From: Flavobacteriaceae bacterium
GTDB lineage: Bacteria; Bacteroidota; Bacteroidia; Flavobacteriales; Flavobacteriaceae
Length of the DNA: 64,000 nucleotides
Assembly: GCA_013373635.1 (NCBI GenBank)
Contig: JABXHN010000038.1
Location: 27,860-91,859, forward strand
Direction of reading: 5' to 3'
Shown here in pieces: positions 1 through 8,811 of this stretch. How positions within the stretch are numbered: position 1 is the first letter of the stretch; every line of letters begins with the position of its first letter. The position numbers and the translations under genes were made by a program. The notes beneath the pieces are model-generated. The model was given only the letters and a program-made list of their open reading frames with translations, was not told the origin of the DNA and did not search any database.

Positions 1-396
1 GATGGAAAAATCACTCATTTTGTTTCATCGATGGGAACTACCGGAACCATCATGGGAACAAGCACTTATCTTAAAGAACAAAGCCAAGAAGTTCAAATTG
101 TCGGAGTCCAACCCTGTGATGGAGCTAAAATACCAGGAATCAGAAAATGGCCGGTGGAATACCTTCCAAAAATATTCAATGCAGATAAAGTCGATCAGAT
201 TATTGAAGTATCCGACATAGAAGCAAAGGCAACTGCTCGATTACTAGCTCAAGAAGAAGGGATATTTGGGGGTATGAGTAGTGGAGGTGCTGTCTGTGCA
301 GCATTAAAACTCATCGACACTTTAGATTCGGGAATTGTCGTTGTCATTATTTGTGATCGAGGTGATCGTTATTTGTCTTCCGATCTATTCGAATAA
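1..396 (+). CDS. cysM: Cysteine synthase, CysM-type, 3' part only
   Basis: PLP-dependent O-acetylserine sulfhydrylase, which makes cysteine from O-acetylserine and sulfide in the cytoplasm. The reading frame is open from base 1, so the first half, including the PLP lysine, lies outside the window. The visible part holds the MGTTGTIMG phosphate-binding glycine loop and, near the end, the GGMSSGGAV motif, both typical of fold-type II PLP enzymes of the CysK/CysM group. The C-terminal ending (CDRGDRYLSSDLF) is the kind seen in CysM proteins. It converges on the glucan operon, with a hairpin between them. CysM rather than CysK is a judgement from the C-terminus only. Confidence 0.9.
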   Translation, partial: DGKITHFVSSMGTTGTIMGTSTYLKEQSQEVQIVGVQPCDGAKIPGIRKWPVEYLPKIFNADKVDQIIEVSDIEAKATARLLAQEEGIFGGMSSGGAVCAALKLIDTLDSGIVVVIICDRGDRYLSSDLFE

Positions 397-411
397 GCTA
401 CAAATTGACAT

Positions 412-437
412 AAAAAAACCACCCCGAAGGGTGGTTT
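412..437 (-). terminator. Intrinsic terminator of the glucan operon
   Basis: A perfect 9-bp stem (416-424 with 429-437) with a CGAA loop. Read on the minus strand it is followed by a run of seven T, so it ends the operon finishing at 459. On the plus strand the T-run is poor, so it may be only a weak stop for the cysM transcript. Confidence 0.85.
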
Positions 438-458
438 CTAATCAGATTACCTCTATGC

Positions 459-755
459 TTACAGGTTTAATACTCCGTTCTCAGAACCTGCGTATTCGTT
501 AAATTGGTACGAATCAGCTTGCTCGTCATTGAAGTAATTTTCACCGTCAGCAACGTATTTAAACTCATAAGACTGCCCCTGTTCTAAATTAAGGGTTCCT
601 TTGAAGTTTCCATTCTTTAATTTCTTTAATGGGTTTGCAGATAAATCCCAGTTATTGAAATCTCCAACCACAGATAATTCCTCAGCTTCAGCTGGAATAT
701 TAAAAGTGATTTTACATACTGGTTTTGATTTTAAAAATTGTTTTGAAATTGCCAT
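459..755 (-). CDS. Stand-alone CBM48 glycogen-binding domain protein
   Basis: A 98-residue protein made almost entirely of one carbohydrate-binding module of family 48, the early-set domain found in branching enzymes, isoamylases and the AMPK beta subunit. The core motif VVGDFNNW is at residues 29-36 and a YEFKYVADG strand follows. There is no signal peptide, so it is probably cytoplasmic. It is the last gene of the glgE-mak-glgB-GH31 operon, 11 bases behind GH31. By inference it tethers an enzyme to glycogen or acts as a glycogen-binding accessory; no catalytic domain is present. Clear as a CBM48 protein, unknown in role. Confidence 0.85.
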   Translation of the reverse strand: MAISKQFLKSKPVCKITFNIPAEAEELSVVGDFNNWDLSANPLKKLKNGNFKGTLNLEQGQSYEFKYVADGENYFNDEQADSYQFNEYAGSENGVLNL

Positions 756-766
756 AATTCTATTTT

Positions 767-3163
767 TTATTTAATAATGATCGAATGGAAATTCGCATCC
801 ACTACAATCGATTGTTTTTCTTTATTGTAATTTAAGTCTGATAAAGACACCTTTTCCGTGTCTACTGTTACACTCTTTACCTCAAAAGGTAATCCGATTA
901 GATTAATTTGAACCTTGTTATAGGTTGTCTCATAGCGACCATCTCTGAATTGATCGATTAATACTTCTTTAGCTTTTCCATAGAATTTAATTTTCTTTAA
1001 GAGGTATTTTCCTCTTTTATAATCATATCCATCGTGTGCATCTTCATAGATGGTAGAACGTTCTCTTCCCTCTTTGTAATACACGTCTAATTCAAGAGTT
1101 TCAATCTTTTGCTCATCTACATATTGCTGAACAGGATATTTTGGAATGACTGATCCCGCCTTCACAAATACTGGCATCGAATCCAAAGGAGCGTCTACCC
1201 AAAGTTCTTTTCCTCCTTCGACTGCATTATTGGTCCATAAATGATACCACTTCCCCCTTGGAATGTACATACGTCTACCCTGTGCATTAGGTTCTTGAAC
1301 AGGACATACGAGGATCTGATCTCCGAATATAAATTCGTCCGAACGGTAATGGGTGTGATGATCCTCTTGATCAAAATACACCAGTGGTTTGATCATTGGG
1401 TCCCCTTCTGTCGTGTATTTATGATACATCGTATAGATATATGGAAGCAATTGATAACGCAATTCCACAAACTTTTTGGTAATATCTAAGACCTCCTGAT
1501 CAAATGACCAAGGCTCTTGATCTCCGTGATGACCTGAAGAGTGAACTCTAGTGAATGGATGGAAGACTCCTAATTGAACCCATCTAGTAAAGAGTTCTCC
1601 ACTAGGTTGTTCTGCAAATCCTCCGATATCAGTTCCAACAAATCCCATTCCAGAGAGTGACATTCTCTGAACTTGAATATTGGCAAGCCATAAGTGTTCC
1701 CAAGTTGCGACATTATCACCAGTCCAAGAAGAAGTATAACGCTGTCCTCCTGAATAGGTCGCTCGTGTAATTACAAAGGGACGTTTTGGAGCAGCATGTC
1801 TTTTAACACCGTGATAGGTAGCTCTTGCCATTTGCATTCCATAAACATTGTGAGCCTTACGGTGACTGCAATAGTTTCCGTCATAATTGTGTCTCACATC
1901 ATTTGGAAACGTCTTTCCTGGAACTTCCATTACAGCAGGTTCGTTCATATCGTTCCAAACTCCGTGGATACCATCCTCTTCGATAAGCCCTTTGTAGAGA
2001 CCAGCCCACCACTCACGAACTTCTGGATTGGTAAAATCAGGAAAATAACACTCTCCTGGCCAAACCTTTCCTTTCATATAAGAACCATCCGCTCGCTTAC
2101 AGAAATAATCTTTTTCTAGAGCTTCTTGAAAGACCTCATTGTCTCTGTCTATTTTAATCCCAGGATCAATGATGGCAACTGTTTTAAAACCTTGCTCATT
2201 GAAATCATCAATCATCTGTTTTGGATTTGGAAAGTAGTCCTTATTCCAAGTAAAACATCTAAATCCATCCATATAATCGATATCCAAATAAATAGCATCA
2301 CAGGGGAACGACAACTCTCTAAATTTAGAGGTGATTTCTCTAACACGACTCTCTGGATAATAACTCCATTTGCATTGGTGGTATCCCATTGCCCACATCG
2401 GTGGAAGCTCTGGTTTTCCTGTAAGATCTGAATAGGCTTTAACCACTTTAGACATTTCAGGACCGTAGAAGAAGTAGTAATTCATTTCTCCTCCATCAGC
2501 CCAAAAGCTCATCACATTTCTGCGCTCGTGGCAGAAATCAAAATGAGTTTTGAAAGTATTGTCAAAGAAAATACCATAGGCTAAGGTATCGTGTAAACCG
2601 ATATAGAAAGGAACATCTTTGTATAGTTCTTCAGTGTCTTTACCATAGGCGTATTGATCCGTATTCCAATTCGAAGTGCGTTTTCCTTTGAGATTAAAGT
2701 TGGTCGGCTTATCTCCTAATCCGTAGAAGTTTTCACCATCTTTCGATGACTTACTCATCTTAACAAAGTTTCCTCCGTATTCAAAACTCTCCTCCCAATG
2801 AAATCCTAATTCATCTTCAAGAATCACTTTTCCTTCCAAATCATAGAGCCCCACTCGTAGGTCTGCTTTTGAAACTTTACATACAACACGATCCGTTTTT
2901 ATAACAACGTCATTATTGTCTTCCTCAATAGTTAATTCTCCATAACCGTGTTCGTGTTTCTGATCGATGGCATAAGAAAAATCCTTTGTGAAGAATCCTT
3001 CTGGGGCATATCTAAAACGCAAGAGTGAGTCTCTTAAAACATGTACTTGCATCAGTACTCCATTTTGAGATTCAAACTCTATTACATTCGATTTTTTGGT
3101 ATGGGATTTATATGCAGTGGGAAATAGATTTCCCTTATACTCTAATTCAGTATTTGTAATCAT
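767..3163 (-). CDS. GH31 family alpha-glucosidase
   Basis: A 798-residue glycoside hydrolase of family 31. The sequence shows the family signature GVWNDMNEPAV with the nucleophile Asp at about residue 405, an upstream DIDYMDG substrate-binding motif, and the GADIGGF-type motif in the form GTDIGGF. A beta-sandwich domain precedes the barrel and beta domains follow it. No signal peptide is visible, so it probably acts in the cytoplasm on alpha-glucans or malto-oligosaccharides, releasing glucose. It lies 63 bases behind glgB in the same operon. The family also contains alpha-xylosidases and transglucosidases, so substrate is inferred from the neighbours. Confidence 0.93.
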   Translation of the reverse strand: MITNTELEYKGNLFPTAYKSHTKKSNVIEFESQNGVLMQVHVLRDSLLRFRYAPEGFFTKDFSYAIDQKHEHGYGELTIEEDNNDVVIKTDRVVCKVSKADLRVGLYDLEGKVILEDELGFHWEESFEYGGNFVKMSKSSKDGENFYGLGDKPTNFNLKGKRTSNWNTDQYAYGKDTEELYKDVPFYIGLHDTLAYGIFFDNTFKTHFDFCHERRNVMSFWADGGEMNYYFFYGPEMSKVVKAYSDLTGKPELPPMWAMGYHQCKWSYYPESRVREITSKFRELSFPCDAIYLDIDYMDGFRCFTWNKDYFPNPKQMIDDFNEQGFKTVAIIDPGIKIDRDNEVFQEALEKDYFCKRADGSYMKGKVWPGECYFPDFTNPEVREWWAGLYKGLIEEDGIHGVWNDMNEPAVMEVPGKTFPNDVRHNYDGNYCSHRKAHNVYGMQMARATYHGVKRHAAPKRPFVITRATYSGGQRYTSSWTGDNVATWEHLWLANIQVQRMSLSGMGFVGTDIGGFAEQPSGELFTRWVQLGVFHPFTRVHSSGHHGDQEPWSFDQEVLDITKKFVELRYQLLPYIYTMYHKYTTEGDPMIKPLVYFDQEDHHTHYRSDEFIFGDQILVCPVQEPNAQGRRMYIPRGKWYHLWTNNAVEGGKELWVDAPLDSMPVFVKAGSVIPKYPVQQYVDEQKIETLELDVYYKEGRERSTIYEDAHDGYDYKRGKYLLKKIKFYGKAKEVLIDQFRDGRYETTYNKVQINLIGLPFEVKSVTVDTEKVSLSDLNYNKEKQSIVVDANFHSIIIK

Positions 3164-3226
3164 TTATTTAAGTTTAGTTCTGGGACGGCAAATAAAACCA
3201 AGTTTAAGTTGGTGAGCAAGAAATGG

Positions 3227-5134
3227 TTATAAAACTTGATACACCTGTGTGCTCAGCGGTGGAATTCTCAAAATAACCGACTGATTTTTGCCATGTGAAC
3301 AAATTTCTTCGATTAAATATTCCTGATCTATCTTAAAATCAGACCCTCCGTACTTCGATTCATCCGAATTAAAGACCAGTGATAATTTTTTACCCTCTGG
3401 AACTCCAATTTGATAATTGGAATGTGTTGTCGGTGTAAAATTATTGATGACAACAAAGCGATCTTTCTTAGTTTTTCCTTTTCTGACATAGGCCAAAATC
3501 GAATTTTCAGAATCGTCATAAGACAACCACTCAAACCCCTGGGCTGAAAACTGCAACTGATGTAATGCCTTTGAAGACTTATAGAGTTTGTTTAAATCTT
3601 TAATAGTTTCTTGTACTCCTCTGTGGTAATGATACTGAGTGAGATGCCAATCGAGACTTTGTTCAAAGTTCCATTCCTCGTATTGGGCAAATTCTCCTCC
3701 CATAAAGTTGAGTTTAGCCCCGGGATGAGTATACATATAAGCGTACAGCGCTCTTAAATTAGCAAAACGTTGCCATTCATCACCTGGCATTCTTCCCAAA
3801 ATTGAATTTTTACCGTAAACCACCTCATCGTGAGAGAGTGGCAACATAAAATTCTCTGTAAAGGTATAAGTCAATGAAAAAGAAATGTCGTTTTGATGGT
3901 ATTTTCTATAAACCGAATCCTTTTTCATATACTCCAAGGTATCGTGCATCCATCCCATCATCCATTTCATCCCAAAACCGAGTCCTCCTATATCCGTTGG
4001 TCTACTGACCATAGGGAAGGCAGTCGATTCTTCTGCAATGGTTTGTATTCCTTCAAAGCGACTGTAGAGTTCTAAATTGAGGTCTTTTAAAAAGCCAACT
4101 GCTGCGAGGTTTTCACGACCACCGAATTCGTTTGGTTCCCATTCACCGTCTTCTCTAGAATAGTCCAAATAAAGCATTGAAGCTACTGCATCGACTCTCA
4201 GTCCATCAATATGATATTCTTGCATCCAAAATACAGCGTTGGAGATTAGAAAAGAACGTACCTCAGGGCGTTCGTAATTGAAAATTAAACTCTTCCAATC
4301 CTTGTGATAACCTTTTCTCGGATCAGGGTGCTCGTAAAGATGAGAACCATCGAAGAATCCCAATCCGTGATCATCACTTGGAAAATGAGAAGGAACCCAG
4401 TCTAAAATGACCGCAATACCAGCTTTGTGGAAAGCATCGATAAGCACCTTAAATTCCTCTGGACTTCCAAAACGAGAAGTTGGTGCGTAATAACCAGTAA
4501 GTTGATACCCCCATGAAGGATCATATGGGTATTCCATCACTGGCATAAACTCCACATGAGTGTAGTTCATTTCTTGCACATATGAAACCAACTCCTGAGC
4601 CATATCGATATATGAAAGCGATCTTCCATCGGCTTTTTTTCTCCAAGAGCTCAGATGAACCTCGTAAACAGAAATCGCCTGATCGAGTTGATTTAATTTC
4701 TTACGCTTTGTAAACCATGTCTTATCCTTCCATGCATAATCATCATTCCAAACTACAGAAGCAGTTAAAGGAGGATGTTCACAAGATCTAGCATAGGGAT
4801 CTGCTTTTTCACAAACCACATCATTGTGATGTGATTGAATTTTATATTTATAGAGATTACCGTGGCCCACTCCAGGAATAAAACCTTCCCAAATACCAGA
4901 ACCATCCCAGCGCACAAAAAGCTTGTGATCTCCTTCTAACCAAAAATTAAAGTCTCCAATGACAGAAACTGATTTAGCAGATGGTGCCCATACTGCAAAG
5001 TATGTTCCTTCCACTCCATCAACCGTCATGGGATGAGACCCCATTTTATCAAATAAATTAAAGTGCTTTCCCGCTCTTAATAAATTAATATCAAAGTCGG
5101 TAAAGAGCGAATGTGCTATAGTGTTGTTTTTCAT
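3227..5134 (-). CDS. glgB: 1,4-alpha-glucan branching enzyme
   Basis: Makes the alpha-1,6 branches of glycogen (GH13). The 635-residue protein has an N-terminal CBM48 domain (VIGDFNFW, near residues 60-67), then the GH13 barrel. Catalytic motifs are DGLRVDAVASM with nucleophile Asp at about residue 315, AEEST near residue 368 as the acid/base region, and LPLSHDEVVYGK further on. The length matches short GlgB proteins that lack a second N-terminal module. Only 3 bases separate it from the maltokinase gene, so the genes are co-transcribed. In the GlgE pathway this enzyme branches the chains that GlgE elongates. Confidence 0.97.
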   Translation of the reverse strand: MKNNTIAHSLFTDFDINLLRAGKHFNLFDKMGSHPMTVDGVEGTYFAVWAPSAKSVSVIGDFNFWLEGDHKLFVRWDGSGIWEGFIPGVGHGNLYKYKIQSHHNDVVCEKADPYARSCEHPPLTASVVWNDDYAWKDKTWFTKRKKLNQLDQAISVYEVHLSSWRKKADGRSLSYIDMAQELVSYVQEMNYTHVEFMPVMEYPYDPSWGYQLTGYYAPTSRFGSPEEFKVLIDAFHKAGIAVILDWVPSHFPSDDHGLGFFDGSHLYEHPDPRKGYHKDWKSLIFNYERPEVRSFLISNAVFWMQEYHIDGLRVDAVASMLYLDYSREDGEWEPNEFGGRENLAAVGFLKDLNLELYSRFEGIQTIAEESTAFPMVSRPTDIGGLGFGMKWMMGWMHDTLEYMKKDSVYRKYHQNDISFSLTYTFTENFMLPLSHDEVVYGKNSILGRMPGDEWQRFANLRALYAYMYTHPGAKLNFMGGEFAQYEEWNFEQSLDWHLTQYHYHRGVQETIKDLNKLYKSSKALHQLQFSAQGFEWLSYDDSENSILAYVRKGKTKKDRFVVINNFTPTTHSNYQIGVPEGKKLSLVFNSDESKYGGSDFKIDQEYLIEEICSHGKNQSVILRIPPLSTQVYQVL

Positions 5135-5137
5135 ATT

Positions 5138-6769
5138 TTAAGCTTCATTGATGATGCTAATAATTCCTCTGAGAGGAATAATAGCCCATCTTGGTCTTGA
5201 GTTTAATTCGTATCCTAATTCGTATACGGCCTTTTCTAGCATGGTGTATTTTAAAAGAAATTCTACTTCTTTTATATAGCCGATATTTAAATTGTTTTGT
5301 TGAACGTAATTGATGTAATCACTTAAGAATACTCCAGTGATGTATTTATACAAGCGTTCTCCATAGTCCATGGCCTCCTGTTTTTCTAATCCGTATTTGT
5401 CTGGATTATTGAGAATCACAGAATAAATCGCATAGTGAAAGGATCGAAGCATTCCTGCCACATCCTTGATGGGAGGTTGTTTTACCTTTCGATCTCGAAT
5501 CGTACTCTCTGGTTCTCCCTCAAAGTCCAACATATAAAAATCATCATCTCGTACCAATACCTGCCCCAAGTGATAGTCTCCGTGAATGCGAATTCGCTCG
5601 CTCTTGAGCTTGGTCCAGTTAAAATCCAGGAATCTTCTTCTTATTTCTTGTTTTCTAGACAAAAATTCTTGAGCCATTTCCAAGGACTCTCCAGACAATT
5701 TATGGAGGTTGTTTTCAATAGTATTCAATCGGTTTTGAAATTGATAAATCAATCTGTTTTTTAACCAAACTTCATAATCACCATTAAAACTTGCAGGAAC
5801 AAAGGCAGTATCTCTACTATCTGAACCAAGAGCTACATGCATTTCAGCGGTACGCTTTGCTAATTGTTCAATTTGAGAAAAGAATTGAGGTCCTACCCAA
5901 TCCAACAGAGCTTGAGAAAGATTGGCTCTTTTAATTTTTTTGTAGAGCGTTACATCATCTATTTGATTTAAATCGACAGATTTTTGTTGAATGGCTGAAA
6001 AAATTTGATCGATCGCTTCAAGGAAGTATTTCCATGCATCACCATCGTTTGGAATAAAGTCTTGCATCAGTCCTAAGGTGATGGTATCGTTTTCCTCTCC
6101 TACATCTAAATTGATACTTCCAGCGTATTTTGGAGTATTTGGAAAATCAGCAACCTCAGTTAAAAAGCGACTGATTTCATAGTCAGGATTGGTACTGATA
6201 TAGATTCTCCTAAAGATCTTAAGAATATATTTTTTGTTGTATACTATTGATGTATTGCTCTGTTCTGCACCTAAAAACTTCGAAGTTTCATAGGGTTCTG
6301 CATTGATTTTAGACGATTTGTGAAATTGCACTGCTCGATACCCTCCGGATTGCTCCATCATATTTTCAAAAAGAAGTCTTCGAAACTCTTCAATGTGGAG
6401 CGCATCAACTAAATATCCGTCCACTCCGTTAAAACTCGCTGAAGAAATTAAGGTCTTCGTATCGAGTTCTTCACCCGCCATAAATGCTATTGGAAGAAAA
6501 TAGTTTTGAAAGAACGATTCTTTAAAATGAACCTCAATCAAGATTCCAAAATAGTGATTCCTTTCAGAATGCATTTCAAAATAATCATTGATTTCAATGT
6601 ATTTTAAACTGCTAGACTTACCTGCATACCATCTTTTTTCTGGGATATAGCGTTCTAGAATTTCATTGGCAAAAGCATTTAAAAATTCTTCATTTTCAAA
6701 AGCATCTTTCCACTGACATGAAAACTCAAAAGGTCTTTTTTGAAGGTCTTTATTATGCTTATCTTCCAT
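5138..6769 (-). CDS. mak: Maltokinase (maltose-1-phosphate forming)
   Basis: An ATP-dependent kinase of 543 residues related to aminoglycoside phosphotransferases and to the Pep2/Mak family. The Brenner-type motif RIHGDYHLGQVL (Asp about 398) and the following metal-binding DFEGEP motif are clear. An N-terminal region with RWYAGKSS is typical of maltokinase. The product, maltose-1-phosphate, is the donor used by GlgE, encoded immediately upstream. Its start codon overlaps the glgE stop by one base (TAATG), suggesting translational coupling. It is not fused to trehalose synthase, as some homologues are. Confidence 0.92.
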   Translation of the reverse strand: MEDKHNKDLQKRPFEFSCQWKDAFENEEFLNAFANEILERYIPEKRWYAGKSSSLKYIEINDYFEMHSERNHYFGILIEVHFKESFFQNYFLPIAFMAGEELDTKTLISSASFNGVDGYLVDALHIEEFRRLLFENMMEQSGGYRAVQFHKSSKINAEPYETSKFLGAEQSNTSIVYNKKYILKIFRRIYISTNPDYEISRFLTEVADFPNTPKYAGSINLDVGEENDTITLGLMQDFIPNDGDAWKYFLEAIDQIFSAIQQKSVDLNQIDDVTLYKKIKRANLSQALLDWVGPQFFSQIEQLAKRTAEMHVALGSDSRDTAFVPASFNGDYEVWLKNRLIYQFQNRLNTIENNLHKLSGESLEMAQEFLSRKQEIRRRFLDFNWTKLKSERIRIHGDYHLGQVLVRDDDFYMLDFEGEPESTIRDRKVKQPPIKDVAGMLRSFHYAIYSVILNNPDKYGLEKQEAMDYGERLYKYITGVFLSDYINYVQQNNLNIGYIKEVEFLLKYTMLEKAVYELGYELNSRPRWAIIPLRGIISIINEA

Positions 6770-8709
6770 TAGTACGAAATTTTAAAAAGATGGAACGGCA
6801 AGGTTGGATGTAAAGCCACATAATTCCAATCGGCGTTCCAATCGTATTGATTTCCTGTAATCACATCGGTTACTGAAAACTGGTTGATATGACCTAGTCC
6901 TAGTTGATGTAATGGCAATTTCACTGAACCTTCTTGAGTATAATACGAATCCAGGGATGCGATCATTAAACTCAAACAGCGCTTAGCATCATCAAACTTC
7001 ACATAAGCGATGATATTGTCGTTTTGAGACTCACAGAATTCAATATTGTTGGTTTGTTGAAGGGATGGGAGTGCTCTACGAGCCTCATTGATCTTCTTCA
7101 TTATAACCATAATCTTGTTTTCAGCTTTCCAATCCCAATTTCTACATTCGTATTTCTCACTGTTGTGATATTCCTCTCTTCCAGGTACTGCTGCAGAATC
7201 CATAAATTCATAAACAGGTCCGTAAACTCCAACATTGGAACTCATAGTCGCAGCCATAAAGTACCTTGACAAATGCATTGCTTCATTAGCTCCTTGAAGA
7301 TGGAATGGATTGATATCAGGTGTATTTGGCCAGAAATTTGGTCTGTAAAACTCCTTTTGAGGTCCTTTTGTTAGTTGCTCTAGATACTCGGTAAGTTCTG
7401 ATTTATTAAACCTCCAAGTATAATAAGAGTAACCCTGAGTAAAGCCTTCTTTTGCTAACTGATCCATAATCTTTGGACGGGTAAAGGCTTCTGCTAAAAA
7501 GAGTACATCTGGATGTTTTTTCTTAACCTGAGCGATCAACCAATTCCAAAACCTAAAAGGTTTGGTGTGGGGATTGTCTACTCTAAAAACCTTAATGCCA
7601 ACTTCCTCAACCCAATAAAGAGCACAAGAAAGTAGTTCTTCCCATAAATTTTTCCAATCTGGAGTTTCAAAATAAATTGGAAGAATGTCTTGATATTTTT
7701 TAGGTGGATTTTCAGCGTATTGAATACTTCCATCGGGTCTCCATTTAAACCAATCTGGATGCTCTTTAACCCAGGGATGATCTGGAGCAGCTTGAAGGGC
7801 AAAATCCATCGCAACTTCAATTCCCAATTCTTCGGCTTTAGACACAAGTGATTTAAAATCTTCAAGCGTCCCTAATTCAGGATGTAAATCCTTATGTCCT
7901 CCGTATTGTGAACCGATTCCCCAAGGTGAACCTACATCTCCATCTGCAGCATCAGTTGCATTGTTTTTTCCCTTGCGATTGACTTCTCCAATTGGGTGCA
8001 CTGGAGGAAAATAGAGAGTGTCAAATCCCATATTCGCAACCCTTGGCAAGAGTGCTTCGCAATCTTTAAAAGTTCCGTGTTTTCCAACTTCTGGACTTGC
8101 AGAACGAGGGAAAAATTCATACCAAGTACTAAACAGTGCTTTTTTTCGATCAACGTATAAAGGATACTCTACGGAAGTCGCTTTTAAAAACTTGGTTGGA
8201 TAAGCAACAAATAATTCTTTTAGCTGTGGATTTAAGACTCCTTCAATGGCCTGCTGATAAGAATCGACAGATTCCATTAATTGAACCAATTCCATCCACT
8301 TCGATGCATCAGCAACTTTGTTAGAATCCAAGAGTCTTTTAATGTACAATGCTCCTTCTAAGAGTTCTGAAGTTACGGTAATATTAGCCTCAATCTTCTT
8401 TTCAATTCCGTGTAACCAGTTTAGGGATTCATCCACCCAGGCTTCTACTTTATAAGCATAAGCACCTTGTTGATCTACTGTGAACGAGGCTTGCATTTCA
8501 TCGTTTGGCAAGCTGATCATTCGAATCTCAGACCACTTTTTTGACGATTGGTGTTTGTACAATAAGGCCGCTTGAATCACATCGTGGCCATCACATAATA
8601 CATCGGCTGATACCGATACTTCTTGTCCTACAATGCGTTTTACAGCATAAGTTCCACCCTCAATTTGTGGTTGAATATTTGAAAGGACAACGCGCTCTTG
8701 ATTAAGCAT
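6769..8709 (-). CDS. glgE: Alpha-1,4-glucan:maltose-1-phosphate maltosyltransferase
   Basis: Elongates alpha-1,4-glucan with maltosyl units from maltose-1-phosphate (GH13 subfamily 3). The 646-residue protein has an N-terminal beta domain and a barrel containing VFRVDNPHTKP (nucleophile Asp about 378) and LAEAFTRP (acid/base Glu about 407). The 29-residue spacing equals that between the two known catalytic residues of the Streptomyces enzyme. The signature PPVHPIG and the NRKGKNN stretch are also family-typical. It is the first gene of a five-gene operon, with a TATTTTTG box about 30 bases upstream. No treS gene lies in the operon. Confidence 0.96.
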   Translation of the reverse strand: MLNQERVVLSNIQPQIEGGTYAVKRIVGQEVSVSADVLCDGHDVIQAALLYKHQSSKKWSEIRMISLPNDEMQASFTVDQQGAYAYKVEAWVDESLNWLHGIEKKIEANITVTSELLEGALYIKRLLDSNKVADASKWMELVQLMESVDSYQQAIEGVLNPQLKELFVAYPTKFLKATSVEYPLYVDRKKALFSTWYEFFPRSASPEVGKHGTFKDCEALLPRVANMGFDTLYFPPVHPIGEVNRKGKNNATDAADGDVGSPWGIGSQYGGHKDLHPELGTLEDFKSLVSKAEELGIEVAMDFALQAAPDHPWVKEHPDWFKWRPDGSIQYAENPPKKYQDILPIYFETPDWKNLWEELLSCALYWVEEVGIKVFRVDNPHTKPFRFWNWLIAQVKKKHPDVLFLAEAFTRPKIMDQLAKEGFTQGYSYYTWRFNKSELTEYLEQLTKGPQKEFYRPNFWPNTPDINPFHLQGANEAMHLSRYFMAATMSSNVGVYGPVYEFMDSAAVPGREEYHNSEKYECRNWDWKAENKIMVIMKKINEARRALPSLQQTNNIEFCESQNDNIIAYVKFDDAKRCLSLMIASLDSYYTQEGSVKLPLHQLGLGHINQFSVTDVITGNQYDWNADWNYVALHPTLPFHLFKISY

Positions 8710-8736
8710 ATATTAAATTAGTTTAGTTTGGTGACA

Positions 8737-8744
8737 CAAAAATA
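8737..8744 (-). promoter_or_regulatory. Candidate -7 box for the glgE operon
   Basis: On the minus strand the sequence reads TATTTTTG, a full match to the Bacteroidota -7 consensus TAnnTTTG, 28 bases before the glgE start codon. No good -33 TTG was found at the usual distance, so this is a one-box prediction. Confidence 0.45.
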
Positions 8745-8811
8745 ACAGATACTATTATTTTTATACCTATAATGTTAAAATGTTATATCTATTCGATAAA
8801 ATAGTACACTA

